Source: Chitinophagaceae bacterium
Lineage (GTDB): Bacteria; Bacteroidota; Bacteroidia; Chitinophagales; Chitinophagaceae
DNA: 64,000 bases
Direction: 5' to 3'
NCBI GenBank assembly: GCA_016720745.1
Contig: JADKKA010000022.1
Location: 1-64,000 of the forward strand
Position 1 is the stretch's first letter. Each line of letters opens with the position of its first letter. Both the position numbers and the translations under genes were made by a program. Below are positions 25,966-39,076 of the stretch, piece by piece. A model generated the notes under the pieces. That model made no database searches. It saw nothing but the letters and a program-made list of their open reading frames with translations, and was not told the DNA's origin.

Positions 25966-28900
25966 TTAATGTTATTAATAGATTCTATTGTTTTAATGCC
26001 ATTCATTGTCGTGCCATAAGTATCCCCGGTAACATAAGATTCATAAGTGTTTATGCCGTTATCGCCTATATCATAAGCTATGATTCCCCAACCAACAGGA
26101 CCTGCATATTTTCCAATTGTTTTAAGGGTTGGTGCTGAGTTGGCAAGGAAGGTTGCCGCCGCGGATACTCCATCTGCTTGTTTTGTATATGATAAATATT
26201 GAAGACCTTTCTGAACATATGTATTTGCATAAGTCATTAGTTCTGACTCAGAGAGGAAGCTTTTGCCAGATTTTCCGGCTTCTATGGCCTGCAATACCTC
26301 ATTTTTTGTTACTCTATATGCAGCTATTGCTTCTTTTTTATAGTCTTTTGCCGCGTCCCTTAATCTTGCCCCTTTATCCTGAAGAAATTCCATGGCTTTT
26401 TCATTATCTACTCCCAATTTCCAGAGAGCACCACCAATACCCGCAGGTGACGATACCAACGACGCATCATAAGCACAGCCTCTACTCTGCTCCAATCCCC
26501 ATACATCCACCCCATTTGCCGGATTATTCCCCACATACTGGTACATACCCATCCCATCTCCATATTCAATAAGATCCCTTTGAGTGAAGACCCCGGTTTC
26601 AGGCGAATAGTTTCTGTAAAAGAAGCGGTAACTGTTTGTGGCACTGTCATACTCCTGGCCGGTAAATCCAAAGCGGTTGCCCGTCATAGATCCGGCCAGA
26701 GCATTATTCAAACTGTCATACATTGACAATTTTCCATACACATCATAACGATAGCTTTCGGTAAGTCTTCCGTTATTATTACTAATGGCTTCCACAGAAC
26801 CCAGTTCATTCGGGTGGTAATAGAACTTATTCCCGTCTTTTTCATTCATGACGGGCGATAAAAAGCCATTGAATACCGTACGGGTCAATATTACATTGCT
26901 GCTATTTCTTTCTTCAATTGGGGCAGCTCCGCTATAAGTGTATTTTAAAGTATTCCCGTTGATGCTTTTAATGATGCGTCTGTTGATGGCATCATATCCA
27001 TAGGTAATCACTGAAGAAGGGGAGGAGGAATCTTTTATCAGGCGATTCTCTGTGTCATAAGTTTTGTAGAAATTTCCGTCGTAAGTAAGATTTCCCCGGT
27101 CATCAAAACTGAAACTGGTACTGTTTACAGCAGTGAGCTGATTCAGGTTATTAATCGTATAGGTGGTTGCCGCTCCGTTCAGGTTGGCAGCTGTCCGGTT
27201 GCCTACGGCATCATAAGTATATGAATTTTGTATTACCGGGCTGCCCGCAGGGCCTCTTTTATAATTGGTAAGCCGGTAGCCATTATCATAGGTAAACTGC
27301 TCGGAGAGGGATGGGTTATTGTTCCGGGTGATGGCTGTCTTCTGGTATTCTTTATTGTAAGTAAACTGGCTGTTTTGTATAATCCCGCTCGCAGCAGTAG
27401 TGGTCAGGCTACTGAGCCGGTTGGCAAAATCATATTGCATATTGCTGATCACTCCGTTATTAAAATTTCTTTGCGTCAGCTGGTTGGCATTGTTATAACT
27501 GTATTCGGCCACCGTGGCACTGTCTTTTAAAATCCTGGTGAGCCGGTTGCGGGTATCAAATTGTTTAATGACTGTTGTACTGTCAGGATAAACAGTGGTC
27601 TGTGTTCTGCCACTGATGCTGTAGCGGTATTGAACAGTTCTTCCGTCATAATTTTCGGAAGTCACCCGGTTCAGTGGATCGTAAGTATAGCTCACCGTAC
27701 CATTCAGGTTACTGGCCGTAAGTACCCGGTTCAATTTGTCATAGGTATAAGTATGCACTTCTCCATCGGGCATGGTCCGGCTTACCACTCTGTTCAGCGT
27801 GTCATACTGCAATGTAATGACAGTGGCATCGGTACGCCTGATGGCAGTGATATTACTTTCCTTGTCGTATGTGAATTCAACATATTTACCATCGGGGAAA
27901 GTCATGCGCTTTCTCCTGTTCAGACTGTCGTAGGTATAAGTCGTCGTATTGTTATTCTGGTCAGTCAGCGAACTGATATTGCTTTCTGTGTCATATCCCA
28001 CTGCGATAACAAATCCATTATTGTCGGTAAATGTTTTTACCCGGTTCAGGCTGTCATAAGTATACAGACTGATATGACCTTCCCGGTCAGTTATTGAAAT
28101 AATATTATCGTTTTTATCATAAGTAAAATAAGTACTGTTCCCTAATGGATCGGTGATGCTCTTCACGCGGTCAAGACTGTCATAGGAAGCCGTGGTATTG
28201 GCACCAGTTGCGTTGGTATAACTGGTCACATTCCCGTTTTTATCATACGCATAGCTGGCAATCGTACTGGTGGCGTCGCTGATAGCCGTGATCCGGTTGA
28301 GGGCATCATAAGTAATATTCACCTGGCGGCCATTGGGTAAACTCGCTGATATGATATTACCATTTCCATCATATGTAAAAGCTGTATTGTTATTTTCCGG
28401 ATCTTTTATTCCCTTCAACCTGTTCCTGTGATCATAATTCAGTTTGAGTTCATGTCCCAATGCATTTTTGGCCGATATAAGATTATCCATCCCGTCATAG
28501 GTAAAACTTGATTGATTACCGGTAGGCCCGGTTATATTAACCAGCCGGTTGCTGGCATCAAAATTCAGTGCTGTTGTTTCGTTGTTTTCATTTTTAACAA
28601 TAACCGGATTACCTGAAGCATCATAAGTGACCTGGATATTATTGTTGATGGGGTCGGTTATTTTTTTCAAGCGGCTCAGGATATCATACTCTGCGGAAGA
28701 TATATTCCCTCTTGCATCGGTATAAGAGAGGAGGTTGCCCCTGGCATCAAAAGACAAAATGGCCTGATAACCGTTGGGGCCGGTAACATTAACCGGGTTG
28801 CCATAACTATCGTAGTTGTAAGTATAAGTATTCCCTTTTGGATCGGTGCTGGAAATAATGTCACCGTTGGAATTGTAGGTGGCCGTATAAATAAGATTGC

Positions 28901-30139
28901 CCGGGGCTACCATTTGTGTCATATTGCCACGACTGTCATAACTGATATTATAAAGATTTCCTTTTGGATCCTTAAAACTGCTGATCTTTTTAAAATCAGT
29001 TGTATAAGTATAGGTGCTGATTTGATTCAGTGGGTCTTTTGCGGTAAGCATATTGCCAAATGCATCGTAGGTATAAGTATATACCTGTCCGTTGGCATCG
29101 GTCATTTTAATCTGGTTGCCTTGGTCGTCGTAATCATAACTCATATTGAAACCACAGCAGTTGCCCGACATGGAAGTGACCCAGGAGATATTCCCGACTG
29201 TCTTGTATTTGTATTTTGTTACCTGGTTGCCGGTGCTGAGGTGATCGGTTACAAAGGTGGTTTTGGATAGTGTATCATAGGAGAAGCTCAGTCTTTTATT
29301 ACAGCCGATCAGCTCCCGGGTGGTCCAATCGGGGAAGTAAATGATATCTACCTTATTATTATTCTTATCGGCCACTGATTTCATGGGCCCATTGATCAGG
29401 TAAGTGTATTTGTATTTGTTGCCCAGGGGGTCTGTCACTTCCTTTAGGTTGCCACCGGTGTCATAGGAATAGGTGAATGTCCTGCTGGGTGAGCTAATCG
29501 CATCCACCAGGGATGCCAGCCTTCCCTGCGGATCATAATTAAAACTGATGCTTTGTCCGGAGGCATTGGTCATGCTGCTGAGCAGGGTATCTGTATAGGT
29601 GAAATTGATGAAATTCCCATTTGGTTCTTCCATCCGGGTGATCCTTTTGTGTACCGAATTATCGAAGAAGTATTTCGCTCCGTTTAATTCAGTCAGCACA
29701 TACTTATTGGGCTGATATTGTGAAAGTGTATTGAAGAATCCAAGGGTGTTTTATAACCACCGCCGGGGATGGAGTCATATTGGTCTTCTCTTCCGTCACC
29801 CCATAGGATCAGTCTTGTGCCGGGTGTTGTATCATGTCTGTAGCGGATATTGTATTCAAAAGTCCATCCTTTGCCATATCCATATTCTTCTGTGAACAAA
29901 AAACTATTATAGTTAAAGCGGATATTCATGTTAAAGCCCCTGGCCGGTACATACAAATCGGTACGGGGAATGAATAAGTTTCCACTTAAAGTATTTACCT
30001 GGGTACTTAATGGACCCCGCTTATTGGGATTGTTCAGGTTCTGACCCTGTGAGGCCAGGCAACTGACAGTAAACATTACCAGCAGCGCCATCCGGTAACT
30101 GCCAATCTTCCTGGTAAAAATATTTTGCAGGCGATACAT
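25950..30139 (-). CDS. Secreted RHS/YD-repeat protein (one internal frameshift)
   Basis: Start ATG 30139; signal peptide (SYRMALLVMFTVSCLASQGQ), then a conserved N-terminal cap (LSGNLFIPRTDLYVPARGFN). A missing G near 29745 breaks PLGFFNTLSQYQPNKYVLTE. About 1,000 residues of YD repeats follow (for example GRLASLVDAISSPSRTFTYS, YTYDSLNRVKTFTDN), ending in the RHS core GFTGQEYD..FYRNYSPETGVFTQRD..YQYVGNNPANGVDVWG. After the core comes a 200-residue variable tail (GGALWKLGVDNEKAMEFLQD, ANSAPTLKTIGKYAGPVGWG). RHS shells encapsulate or display C-terminal cargo. The tail is not a toxin I recognise and no immunity gene follows. The gene is 20 nt downstream of the giant surface protein. Confidence 0.85.
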
Positions 30140-30158
30140 AAAATATATTTAGCTGGCT

Positions 30159-33100
30159 TTATTGAAGTTTAAACAATACTGATCTGTCTTCAGGGACCTG
30201 TGGTGGTGCAAAACAATGGATGATGATGGATCCCCCTCCACCGGGTCTGATAATGCCCGGAGGACCTCCCGATTCAGAAAACTCCAGGTACAGTGTGGAA
30301 GTACCGGTTGGAATGCCGGCTTTGGTAAATGCCATCTTCACATCCTCATCATTGTATAATACCCTTGACTGCACCGGTAAATCAAAATTGGTGGGGTTGC
30401 TGAAGTTGATAATAATCACAACAGGTCTTCCCCTGACCACTTTGGCAGGTACAATGAGATCCACTACCAGTTGTGAGTTTAATCCACTGGCAGCACCCGG
30501 GTCGCAACCGGGTGCATTGCCATTACCCGGACCCGTATTAGGACCACCACCTGTTATCAGTCCGCCATTATTACCTGTGACAATAGAAAATCCATAGGGT
30601 AAAACCGCTGTGGAAGCATCGGGCTTAATAAGTGTCAGGTCATAAATGCCAATCGGTTTGCCCTGTAAGGGGAAGGTGGCGTATACCTGCGTATTATTGG
30701 TATAATACACCGCAGAAGCATAAATAGTCGTTGTTCCATTGCTCAGTTTGGCGATCATGCTATCCCTGAACAAAGAACCTCTTATCCGTACGGTTACATT
30801 TCCGATATTACCTCCGCTGTTGGTTTGAACACTCAGGATGGAGAATGGCAGCACTATAGCTTTGAGTGTAATATCCTGCAGCGGGGGATTGGCAGAAACG
30901 CAGCGGTACATGATATAATAAACGGAATCACTAACCTCACTTAATACAATTTGCTGGTTGCCATAGTTCGGTATTTCAAACCTGTAATCGTAATTGGCCG
31001 GAGTAGGGACAAATCCGCCGCCGATGAACATTTCATTTCTTACCAGCAGGGAATCGTCTGTTTTCAGTGTAACAAGAATAGTAGATCCCTGCAGGGAATC
31101 GGGTATCCGCAGTTTGTAATATCTGTTAATGGTTTGAAGTGTATTCAGTTCCGGAATATCCAGCTTCAGTTCTTTTGCTTTTACATAAATAGGAGTGGGA
31201 GAGACGCTGGTATTATTTGTTTTATCCAGTTCAATGATATTATTCAGCAGATCTGTTTTTACAAACAAATTATAATGGCCTTCTGTAGCAGTTGTTACCA
31301 TCGGTGTCAGCAGCGGAGTATCTGTTTCAAATGGCAATAAATCTATAAAGCGTTTTTTGGAGCTCAGCAAAGTCGCGGTTGAGTCCAGCAGATTGCCAGA
31401 TGAAAGGTAGATACCATCGGTGACCCAGCCCCTTACGCGGGCACTTGAAATATTCTTAACCACCCATTTGGCGGTGTCAATTGTGTAACCGAGGTACACG
31501 GTGTCCGGTTGCATAATATTCTCCACAATAAGGTCAGTCGAATCCGGCATTTGTGCTTCTATAAATCCGAAACCCAGGTTGTTAGTTTTAGTGATTTCCG
31601 GAACAGCATTATTGGCATTGGCCCTGCCGATCAACACATAATTTCCGGGTGCTATGTTGGTGGGCATGGTACAGGTAACGGTATCAAGAAACGATGCGCC
31701 GGCGGCCAGGGCTGTAGTTCTGGTGCTGCTGGAAACTAACCGGTCACCCACTTCCGGTTCGAAATCCGTTGATAAGGTTAAATCGTTTTTCCATCCTCCC
31801 GGAAATGTAGCTGCAGGACCAATATTGGTGATCTTGTAAACGACCGTAAAGGGTTGTCCCATGATAACTGAAGCAGGCACCGAAATAATGCTGTCCACCA
31901 GATCAGGAAGCGGGGGCCTGATCAGGTGTATCTTCTTCGCCTGACCACTTATTTCCCGGATAAAATCATTGTTGTTGCCCAGTATTTTTTCGCCCAGAAT
32001 CCGGTTGGAGTAATTTGATTTTACAATCACATAGTAGTCCCCGGCCGGTACATCCGGGGGCAATAGTGATGTTGAAGTTACCAGACTGTCATTCCGGTTG
32101 ATGGTATTAAAACTCCGGTACCCCAATGCCTGTACATCATTGGCATTGATGATAGAGTCGGGTGAAAAGAATATACCATCATCATAAAAATAATAGTACG
32201 ATGAGAATGGTTTATACCCGGTGTTTTTTACTTTCCAGGAAGCAGAAAATGGACTGCCAAGTGATACGGTATCCCTGTTCATGGAAGCCGATACCATCAG
32301 ATGATCTACCAGTGGGTTGATGATCACCCGATTGGTACTTGCCGTTGTATTATTACTGTTGGCACCGCCTTCATAAGCTCCGTTATCGGCATTTGTTTTT
32401 ACAAAGAAGTATCCGGTGGCATAGGTCTGCTGAGGAAAACAGTTATTGATCTCGTAACTCATTTTCGGAATGGTATAGGTAAACGAGTCCGTATAATTAC
32501 CTCCGGAGGGGACCACCCTTGTTTGTGTACGCTTTGTTACAAACTTCGCAGTAGCAGCATTAAAAACCGGGCTGCAACTGATGAATAAGCTATCGGTCCA
32601 GTTACCTATTGTAGGTCCTGTTCCGCTATTGATAACGGTATATTTAAACAGGGCCGGTGATTGTAACAAAACAGAATCCTGTGGCAGAACAGAACTGACA
32701 ATTAAATCAGCGGGTGGTGCAGCAGTTACAGATATTGTGGCGGCGACGCTGATGTTATTGGTTTGATTGGTTTCTTTGAAGAGGCTGTCGTAATTGGCAA
32801 TCACATAAAAATATCTCGTGCCTGTTAAAGACGGGGGTAGGTCGTAGTTGAATGTATGGGGAACATTTGTGCCAACCGGCAGGCTTTCTGTAAAAGTTTG
32901 TGTGCTGAGTAACTGTGCCGTGCCGTCATAACTTGGGTTATTGCTGATATACAAACGGTCCTTCCGCTGATGATTGAATACAGCCCCGGGGCCATTATTC
33001 AGCACATTGTAATTAATCAGGATAGTTTGTCCGCCGGAGGCAGTAGGTGGACAATCAATAGTAGATACTACGGCATCTGGTCGCTGGATACTGATGGGTA

Positions 33101-36100
33101 TACTGCTTCTTCTGATCTGGGGAGTACCGGGATATTCGAATACTTTTTTCGTTGGATTGGTATAAACATAAACATAGTAAGTGCCCGGCTGAAGAGTAGA
33201 AGGTATTGTAAAGTTTTCCGCTTTGGCATAGTCAGCACCGGGTTTAATCTCGTTTGCCACATTTATATTACCAAAGGCGGCAGCAGGACAACTAACGAAA
33301 CTGAATAACGGGCCGCCTGCATCCTGGTAAACTCCGGAATTTTCAGTGCCATGCTTTACTTCTTTTACCAAAGTGGCATTGGCAATGTTTAATCCGGTTG
33401 AGTCTGTACTGAGATAAACCCTGTCTATCCAGTAGCTGCCACCGAATACCACACTATCCCTGGTGACCGAAGCAATTGTGGCCACGCAATTTGCTCTTGG
33501 CGGACTACAGGGTACAAAACAGGTGCCCATGGTGATAAAGTGTCCCCTGTTCTTTTCAATATTGTCGCGGAAGCCATCATTTTTTATGGTCCAGTTGACC
33601 CCGATCGGCTGTGTAGTACTGGCCGTCGTTACAGGAACGTTGAGGGCGCTGACAGTCAGTTTAGGAGTGGGTGTCAGATAAATCTGCAGTAATGCCTGGT
33701 TGACATTATTATTGTTGAGTGCCCCTTCGTAAATAAAATTGCCACTGGTTGTTCCTGCATTTGTTTTTACATAAATAAACCAGGTGCCAAAAATGAAATT
33801 GGGAATGACTACCTGCTGAATTTTTGTGACACTGCTGTCTGCATTCAACTGAACATTGTTAGATGCCGATGCGCCGAGTGCAAAAGGATAATAGGAACCA
33901 TTTGTCTTTGGCGCATTCAGCGGGATGCACTGGTTTCTGTCAAACAACGGATTTTGGGATATAAAGAATGAATCCACCCAATAGCCTCCTGCAGGAGTTA
34001 GCACACCATAGTTTTTTACTTTGTAAGTAACATTCATGGTACTGCCTGAAAAAATGGAGGCAGTTGTAAATATAGAATCAACACGCAGATCCGGAACAGG
34101 GGGCTCTGTTATGATTATCTGGTTAGCAGCCCTGGTGGTATCATTCGCATTACTGGCCTGTAATATGCGGTAAATAGCGCCGTTATTGGCGGCAATACCA
34201 TATACATACACCGGAAAATTATAACTCAGTGGCAGTGTAAAGTCAATACTATTGGTGTAAAACTGTCCGCTGTCGAGTGCCGCGGGCCTGGTTTTCTTTC
34301 CCACTAATAATGGTCTTCCGGCAGCAGTTAACTGGCTCCAGGATGATGGGAAAGGGACTGGGTTGGCTAAGTTCACATTCGGAACAGTGTCCAGTGCAAA
34401 ATATATTCCATCTACCCAAGACTGGTCAGGCAAAGTTTTTCCGGGGCCGATATTGGTTACTTTCCAGCTGATGCTGATCGTTTGACCAGATGTGGCCGTT
34501 GGCGGTGCCAGCAATTCACTGATCACTAAATCAGGTAAGGGTATCAGTCTGAAATGCTGAATGGGTCCTGCCAATTGGGCACAGGGGTTTTTAGCAACCA
34601 CTTTCCATTTATAGGTTTTGTTATAAGGGAAGGGGGCGTTTCTGGGTAGGGTGTATGCTATATCGGATATGTTGGATACATAAGGTACTAAGGGTTCTGT
34701 TGCTGCGGAATCCCAGACATAGAGATCATAATTCACATTATTGATTCCGGGTATCCAGGATAAACGTAATGGTAACTGCTGATCAACAATTCCATCCACA
34801 GGGACATACCTGAAACAGCGCCAATCGTTGTGTTATTAGAAGTGGTAATATTAAGTTGCTGTAGGTTGGTATACTCCGGGTCACAGCTACTGTTGGCTTT
34901 TACCGTTAAAGTATGTGTTCCCGCTGTTTGCCATTGTACCCAGGCGGTATCATTGTTTGTTGTCAGTATACCACCGCCACTTAATGTCCATACATAATTG
35001 GCTCCTGCAATTTTTTGTGTGTTATACCGGTAGCTGGCAAAACAAGGAGAGGTAATACCTGTGATGGCCGTCAACGTTCTGACACCGACACAAAAGGTTC
35101 TGTCTACAGCTATTGCTGCATTATAATTGGCATCTCCGCTTTGCGTGGCTCTTACGGTAATAGTGCCTGCCCCGGCTATGTTCAGGTTACCGTTGGAAAT
35201 AGTGGCAGCACCTGAAATGATTGAAAAGCTAACCGGCAGACCAACAGATGATGTAGCCGTCAATGGGAAAGTCGCTACCGGATAAATTTTTGACGTAATA
35301 GAATCGAAACTGATAATTTGATTTCCTTTCCTGACGATGATCGTGTCGTAAACAGGCAATGCAGGACTATATAAATCATCACCGGGTTGCAGGGCTTTGA
35401 TGATAATGGTGCCTACCGCTGTTAGCAGAAGCGAATCATTCACTACATTACCGGGGCCGCTGATTTTCTGATAAAATACCGGAAGACCCGAACTGGCAGT
35501 GGCCGGTAATGCGATCCTTAAGCCCGGTGCCAGGGTAATGGTGTCGGTATGTGGGAATATGATGGTTTGTGAAATGGTATCTGCCGGAAAGTTAAAAACA
35601 TTGGAGGGAGGGCCATAGCCGCAATCATTTTTATATTTCAGCGTATAATTTCCTGCCAGGCCTGCATAATAGGAGGAGTTGGTTGCACCATTGATCACGG
35701 TATCATTTCGGAACCATTTGAGAGATGCACTTTGCAATACAGAATCCACACTCAGGGTGCGGGCAAAGTTAAAAATTACCGGAGTCCTTGAGGGTGGGGT
35801 ACCGCTTACGACCACGCTTCTTTGTTTTGGAGCGGAACTGCCGGCTTCATTTGAAAGCACTAACTGCACCGCCCTGGTGCCGGCTGTATCCCATCTCACG
35901 ACAACTGAATCCGATGCACTTAGAATGGTACCACCACCCAGCGGTAAAGTCCAGTTAAAAGTAAATCCGTCGTTTACAATTCCGGAAGCCCTGTAAACAG
36001 CAATACCTGATACACAAGGTATCGTGTCTCCAACGATTGTAAATGAAGACGAAGGGGAGGCGATAGCTTTCCACATTTCTATCCCAAATGTGGGATGGGT

Positions 36101-38908
36101 GGCATCAAATAAAAGTTTACTATTTAAAGGGGTGAAATTATCAGGAGAAGAATTGGTTGAGCCGGGAAATAAATCATAACCAACTGTTCCGATATCAGTA
36201 CCATCGCTTCTAAAAAATTCAAGACCTTCACTGGCTGTAGTGGCACGGAAAAATAATGTATTGTTGACAACGGTCAGCAGCTCCGGGGATGAATTGGCTG
36301 CACCTGTATTAATATCTTTTACTAATTGTGTGCCTGCTGCAGTTCCATCTGTTTTCCAAAGCTCCCGGCCAGTACCTGAGGCACCGGCGTTGAAATATAC
36401 CAAACCATTCATACCAGTAAAACCTATTGGGGTGGATCCGCTACCGCCAGGAATAATTTCAGTAATCATATACGTACCGGCACCTGTACCATCGCTTACC
36501 CAGGGCTCAAATGATGTGCTTGCAGTAAAGGCTGTAAAATATAATTTACCTTCTGCTACAGCAAAATTTCTGGGATTGGAATTCGGAAAGGATCCGTTAG
36601 GCGCAATGTTCAACAATAAAGTGGTGCCTGCGGTTGTCCCGTCACTTACCCATGGTTCCTCTCCATTCACCCCATCATTTGCAGGAAAATATACTTTTCC
36701 GTTATAGGCAACGATTTCATCAATATTCGGAGAGCCGGCACCTGCCGAAATATCTTTTACCAGTACCGTACCTGCAGCAGTGCCATCACTCTTCCATAAT
36801 TCGGAACCAATGCCGGACACTGTTGCACGGAAAAATAAAGTTCCGTTTGCATCAGTCAGCAGTACCGGTGAAGGACTGCCTGTGCCGGCAACAATATCAC
36901 TTACTAATACCGTTCCTGCTACAGTACCATCACTCTTCCATAATTCATTTCCGGTGGTACCATCATTGGCAACAAAATAAAGAGTACTACCCGATGCCGT
37001 TAGTAAAGTAGGGCTGGAAGATGATGAGCCTGTACGAATATCTTTTACCATCACGGTACCTGCTGCTGTTCCATCTGTTTTCCAGAGTTCAATACCAAAT
37101 CCTGTAGCATTGGCTGTAAAAAATATGGTGCCGTTTACATTGGTGAGATTGGCCGGACTGGAACTGCTGCTGCCTGGAATAATATCTTTCAATAAAATGG
37201 TCCCTGCTTCGGTGCCGTCTGTTTTCCAAAGTTCTACTCCATTACTGGAGTTCGTAGCAGCAAAATATACGTTATTACCAGCACTGGCATATGATGCGGG
37301 ATTTGCATTGTTTGCGCTGATCACTGTATTAATGTCTTTTACCAGCATGGTGCCAGCATTGGTACCGTCACTTACCCATGGTTCACGACCTGTGGCAGTT
37401 GAAGGAATACCGGGTTTGTAACCATCATACATGAAAAACAGCTTATTCGCGAACCCGAAAAAGCTGACAAAGGTTCCGCCACTGACCACGGTATTGTTAA
37501 GCGTGGTAACACCGGTACCTCCACCCGTGGTTTTCATCAGGTACTGAGTGCCGCCCTGTGTGGCATTGAAATATACATCAGCATTGACCGCCGTAATCCG
37601 GGTAGGAGAAGAAGAGGCTGAACCCGGATTGATATCCTGCACCAGCAATGTTCCCGCAGTGGTCCCATCACTTTTCCATAATTCATTTCCCTCAGTAGTG
37701 GTGTTGGCCGTAAAGAAAAGGGTGCCATTTACGTTCATTAAATCAGATGACACACTGGAACCCGGGCCTGCTTGAATATCCTTTACCAGAACGGTACCTG
37801 CATTTGTGCCATCGCTTTTCCATAATTCTGAACCATTGGCATCCGTGAAGGCATAGAAGTATAGCGTATTGCCCATCACGGTCAATCCAAACGGAGCCCC
37901 GCCGGAACCCAGCACATTTATATCCTTTACCAGCACCGTTCCCGCTTCCGTACCATCAGTTTTCCATAATTCGGTTCCATTGCTGATTGTGGTAGCTGTA
38001 AAAAAACAGCGTGCCGTTGAGGTTGATCAGATTTTGAGGATCAGATCCCTCAATTCCCGGTTCGATATCTTTTATCAGCACCGTGCCTGCTGTCGTGCCA
38101 TCGGTTCTCCACAACTCAGGGTTCCCGATAGTATTATCATCTGAGGCATTGAAATAGATATAATTGCCCACAGGAGTGAGATTGGATGGACTGGAAGTTG
38201 AAAATCCCGGTATAATATCTTTCAGCATAAAGGTTCCGGTACTACTGCCATCGGATACCCATATCTCCGTTCCGTTGACTCCATCATCTGCAGTAAAATA
38301 GAGCAGGGTTCCTGCTTTTGTTAGATTCAGCGGAAAGAACTCGTACTGCCGCTCAGAATATCTTTGATCAGGACCGTACCGGCTTCCGAACCATCACTTT
38401 TCCATAGCTCCAGGCCATTGGCGGAAGTGACAGCCGTAAAATACAGCACCCCGTTCACCTCCGTGAAGCTGGACGGCGATGAACTGGCCGAACCGGTATT
38501 GATATCTTTCACCAGCACTGTACCGGCAGCCGTGCCATCGGTCTTCCATAATTCCCTGCCTATACCGGAACTGATAGCAGAAAAATATAAGATACCACCC
38601 ATTTCAAAAAAAGCCTGTGGACTGGAGGAACCTGCACCTGTAACGATGTCTTTTACCAGTTCCGTATTTACCTCCGTGCCATCAGTTCTCCATAACTCAA
38701 ATCCATTGGTGCCATCGTCTGCCGAATAATAAACAAACCCGTTATAGCCTTTATAGTTATACCCTGCTGTTGTTTGTGAAGAGAGTGTCAGATAAGGATT
38801 AATATCTTTTAATACCTGGGGGGCCTGGGCAGTAGAAATGTCGACTGCTAAAAGAAATAGAATGAATGCCCACCCGATTCGGTGGAAAAACATTTTGCTC
38901 TTTTGCAT
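30159..38908 (-). CDS. Giant surface protein: ELWKSDGT repeats, Ig/MBG-like and CARDB domains (several frameshifts)
   Basis: Start ATG 38908 or 38893 (MFFHRIGWAFILFLLAVDIS, signal to STAQA). About twenty repeats of roughly 48 residues follow, each around ELWKSDGTAAGTVLVKDI, to about 36,050. Then come PKD/Ig-like and MBG-like modules (GVPLSFSII-type beta segments) to about 34,800, and eight CARDB repeats (for example PDLVISELLAPPTATSGQT, PDAVVSTIDCPPTASGGQ). The C-terminus is Gly/Pro-rich (GGLITGGGPNTGPGNGN), ending VLFKLQ. Frame breaks near 38,330, 37,960 and 34,790; the last is one C lost from CCC in MSPVDGIVDQQ. Rebuilt length about 2,900 aa, presumably a surface adhesin or scaffold. It has no recognisable sorting domain of its own, and the downstream RHS gene follows after 20 nt. 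Confidence 0.8.
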
Positions 38909-38953
38909 TTGGCGTAAACAGTAAAGAGTGAATAGTAGTAGGGGTGATTTCAT

Positions 38954-39076
38954 CCAGTAGTCCGCGTTTAGGGAAACGAATATATTTTCAACCTTCCCGT
39001 TCGCCTATACTCCTTTTGGATTAGATGTCATTTAAAAAACTAATCCGTAATTTTAAGAATACATAAAAGCACCTGA
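38954..39076. promoter_or_regulatory. Divergent promoter region with inverted repeat
   Basis: Shared upstream region of the minus-strand surface operon and the plus-strand sensor kinase. GGATTAG (39018-39024) is matched by CTAATCC (39040-39046), a possible regulator site. By position it could be bound by the NarL-type regulator encoded downstream of the kinase; this is inference only. Confidence 0.35.

Noticed and set aside
26129..27530. Plus-strand reading frames opposite the RHS gene, and similar ones at 30220-38729
   Set aside because: They are antisense shadows of repetitive coding DNA; the minus strand shows clear YD, CARDB and ELWKSDGT repeats.
25950..30139. Polymorphic toxin with immunity gene
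   Set aside because: The post-core tail shows no toxin motif I recognise, and no small immunity-like gene follows on the same strand; the frame appears to continue into a T9SS domain instead.
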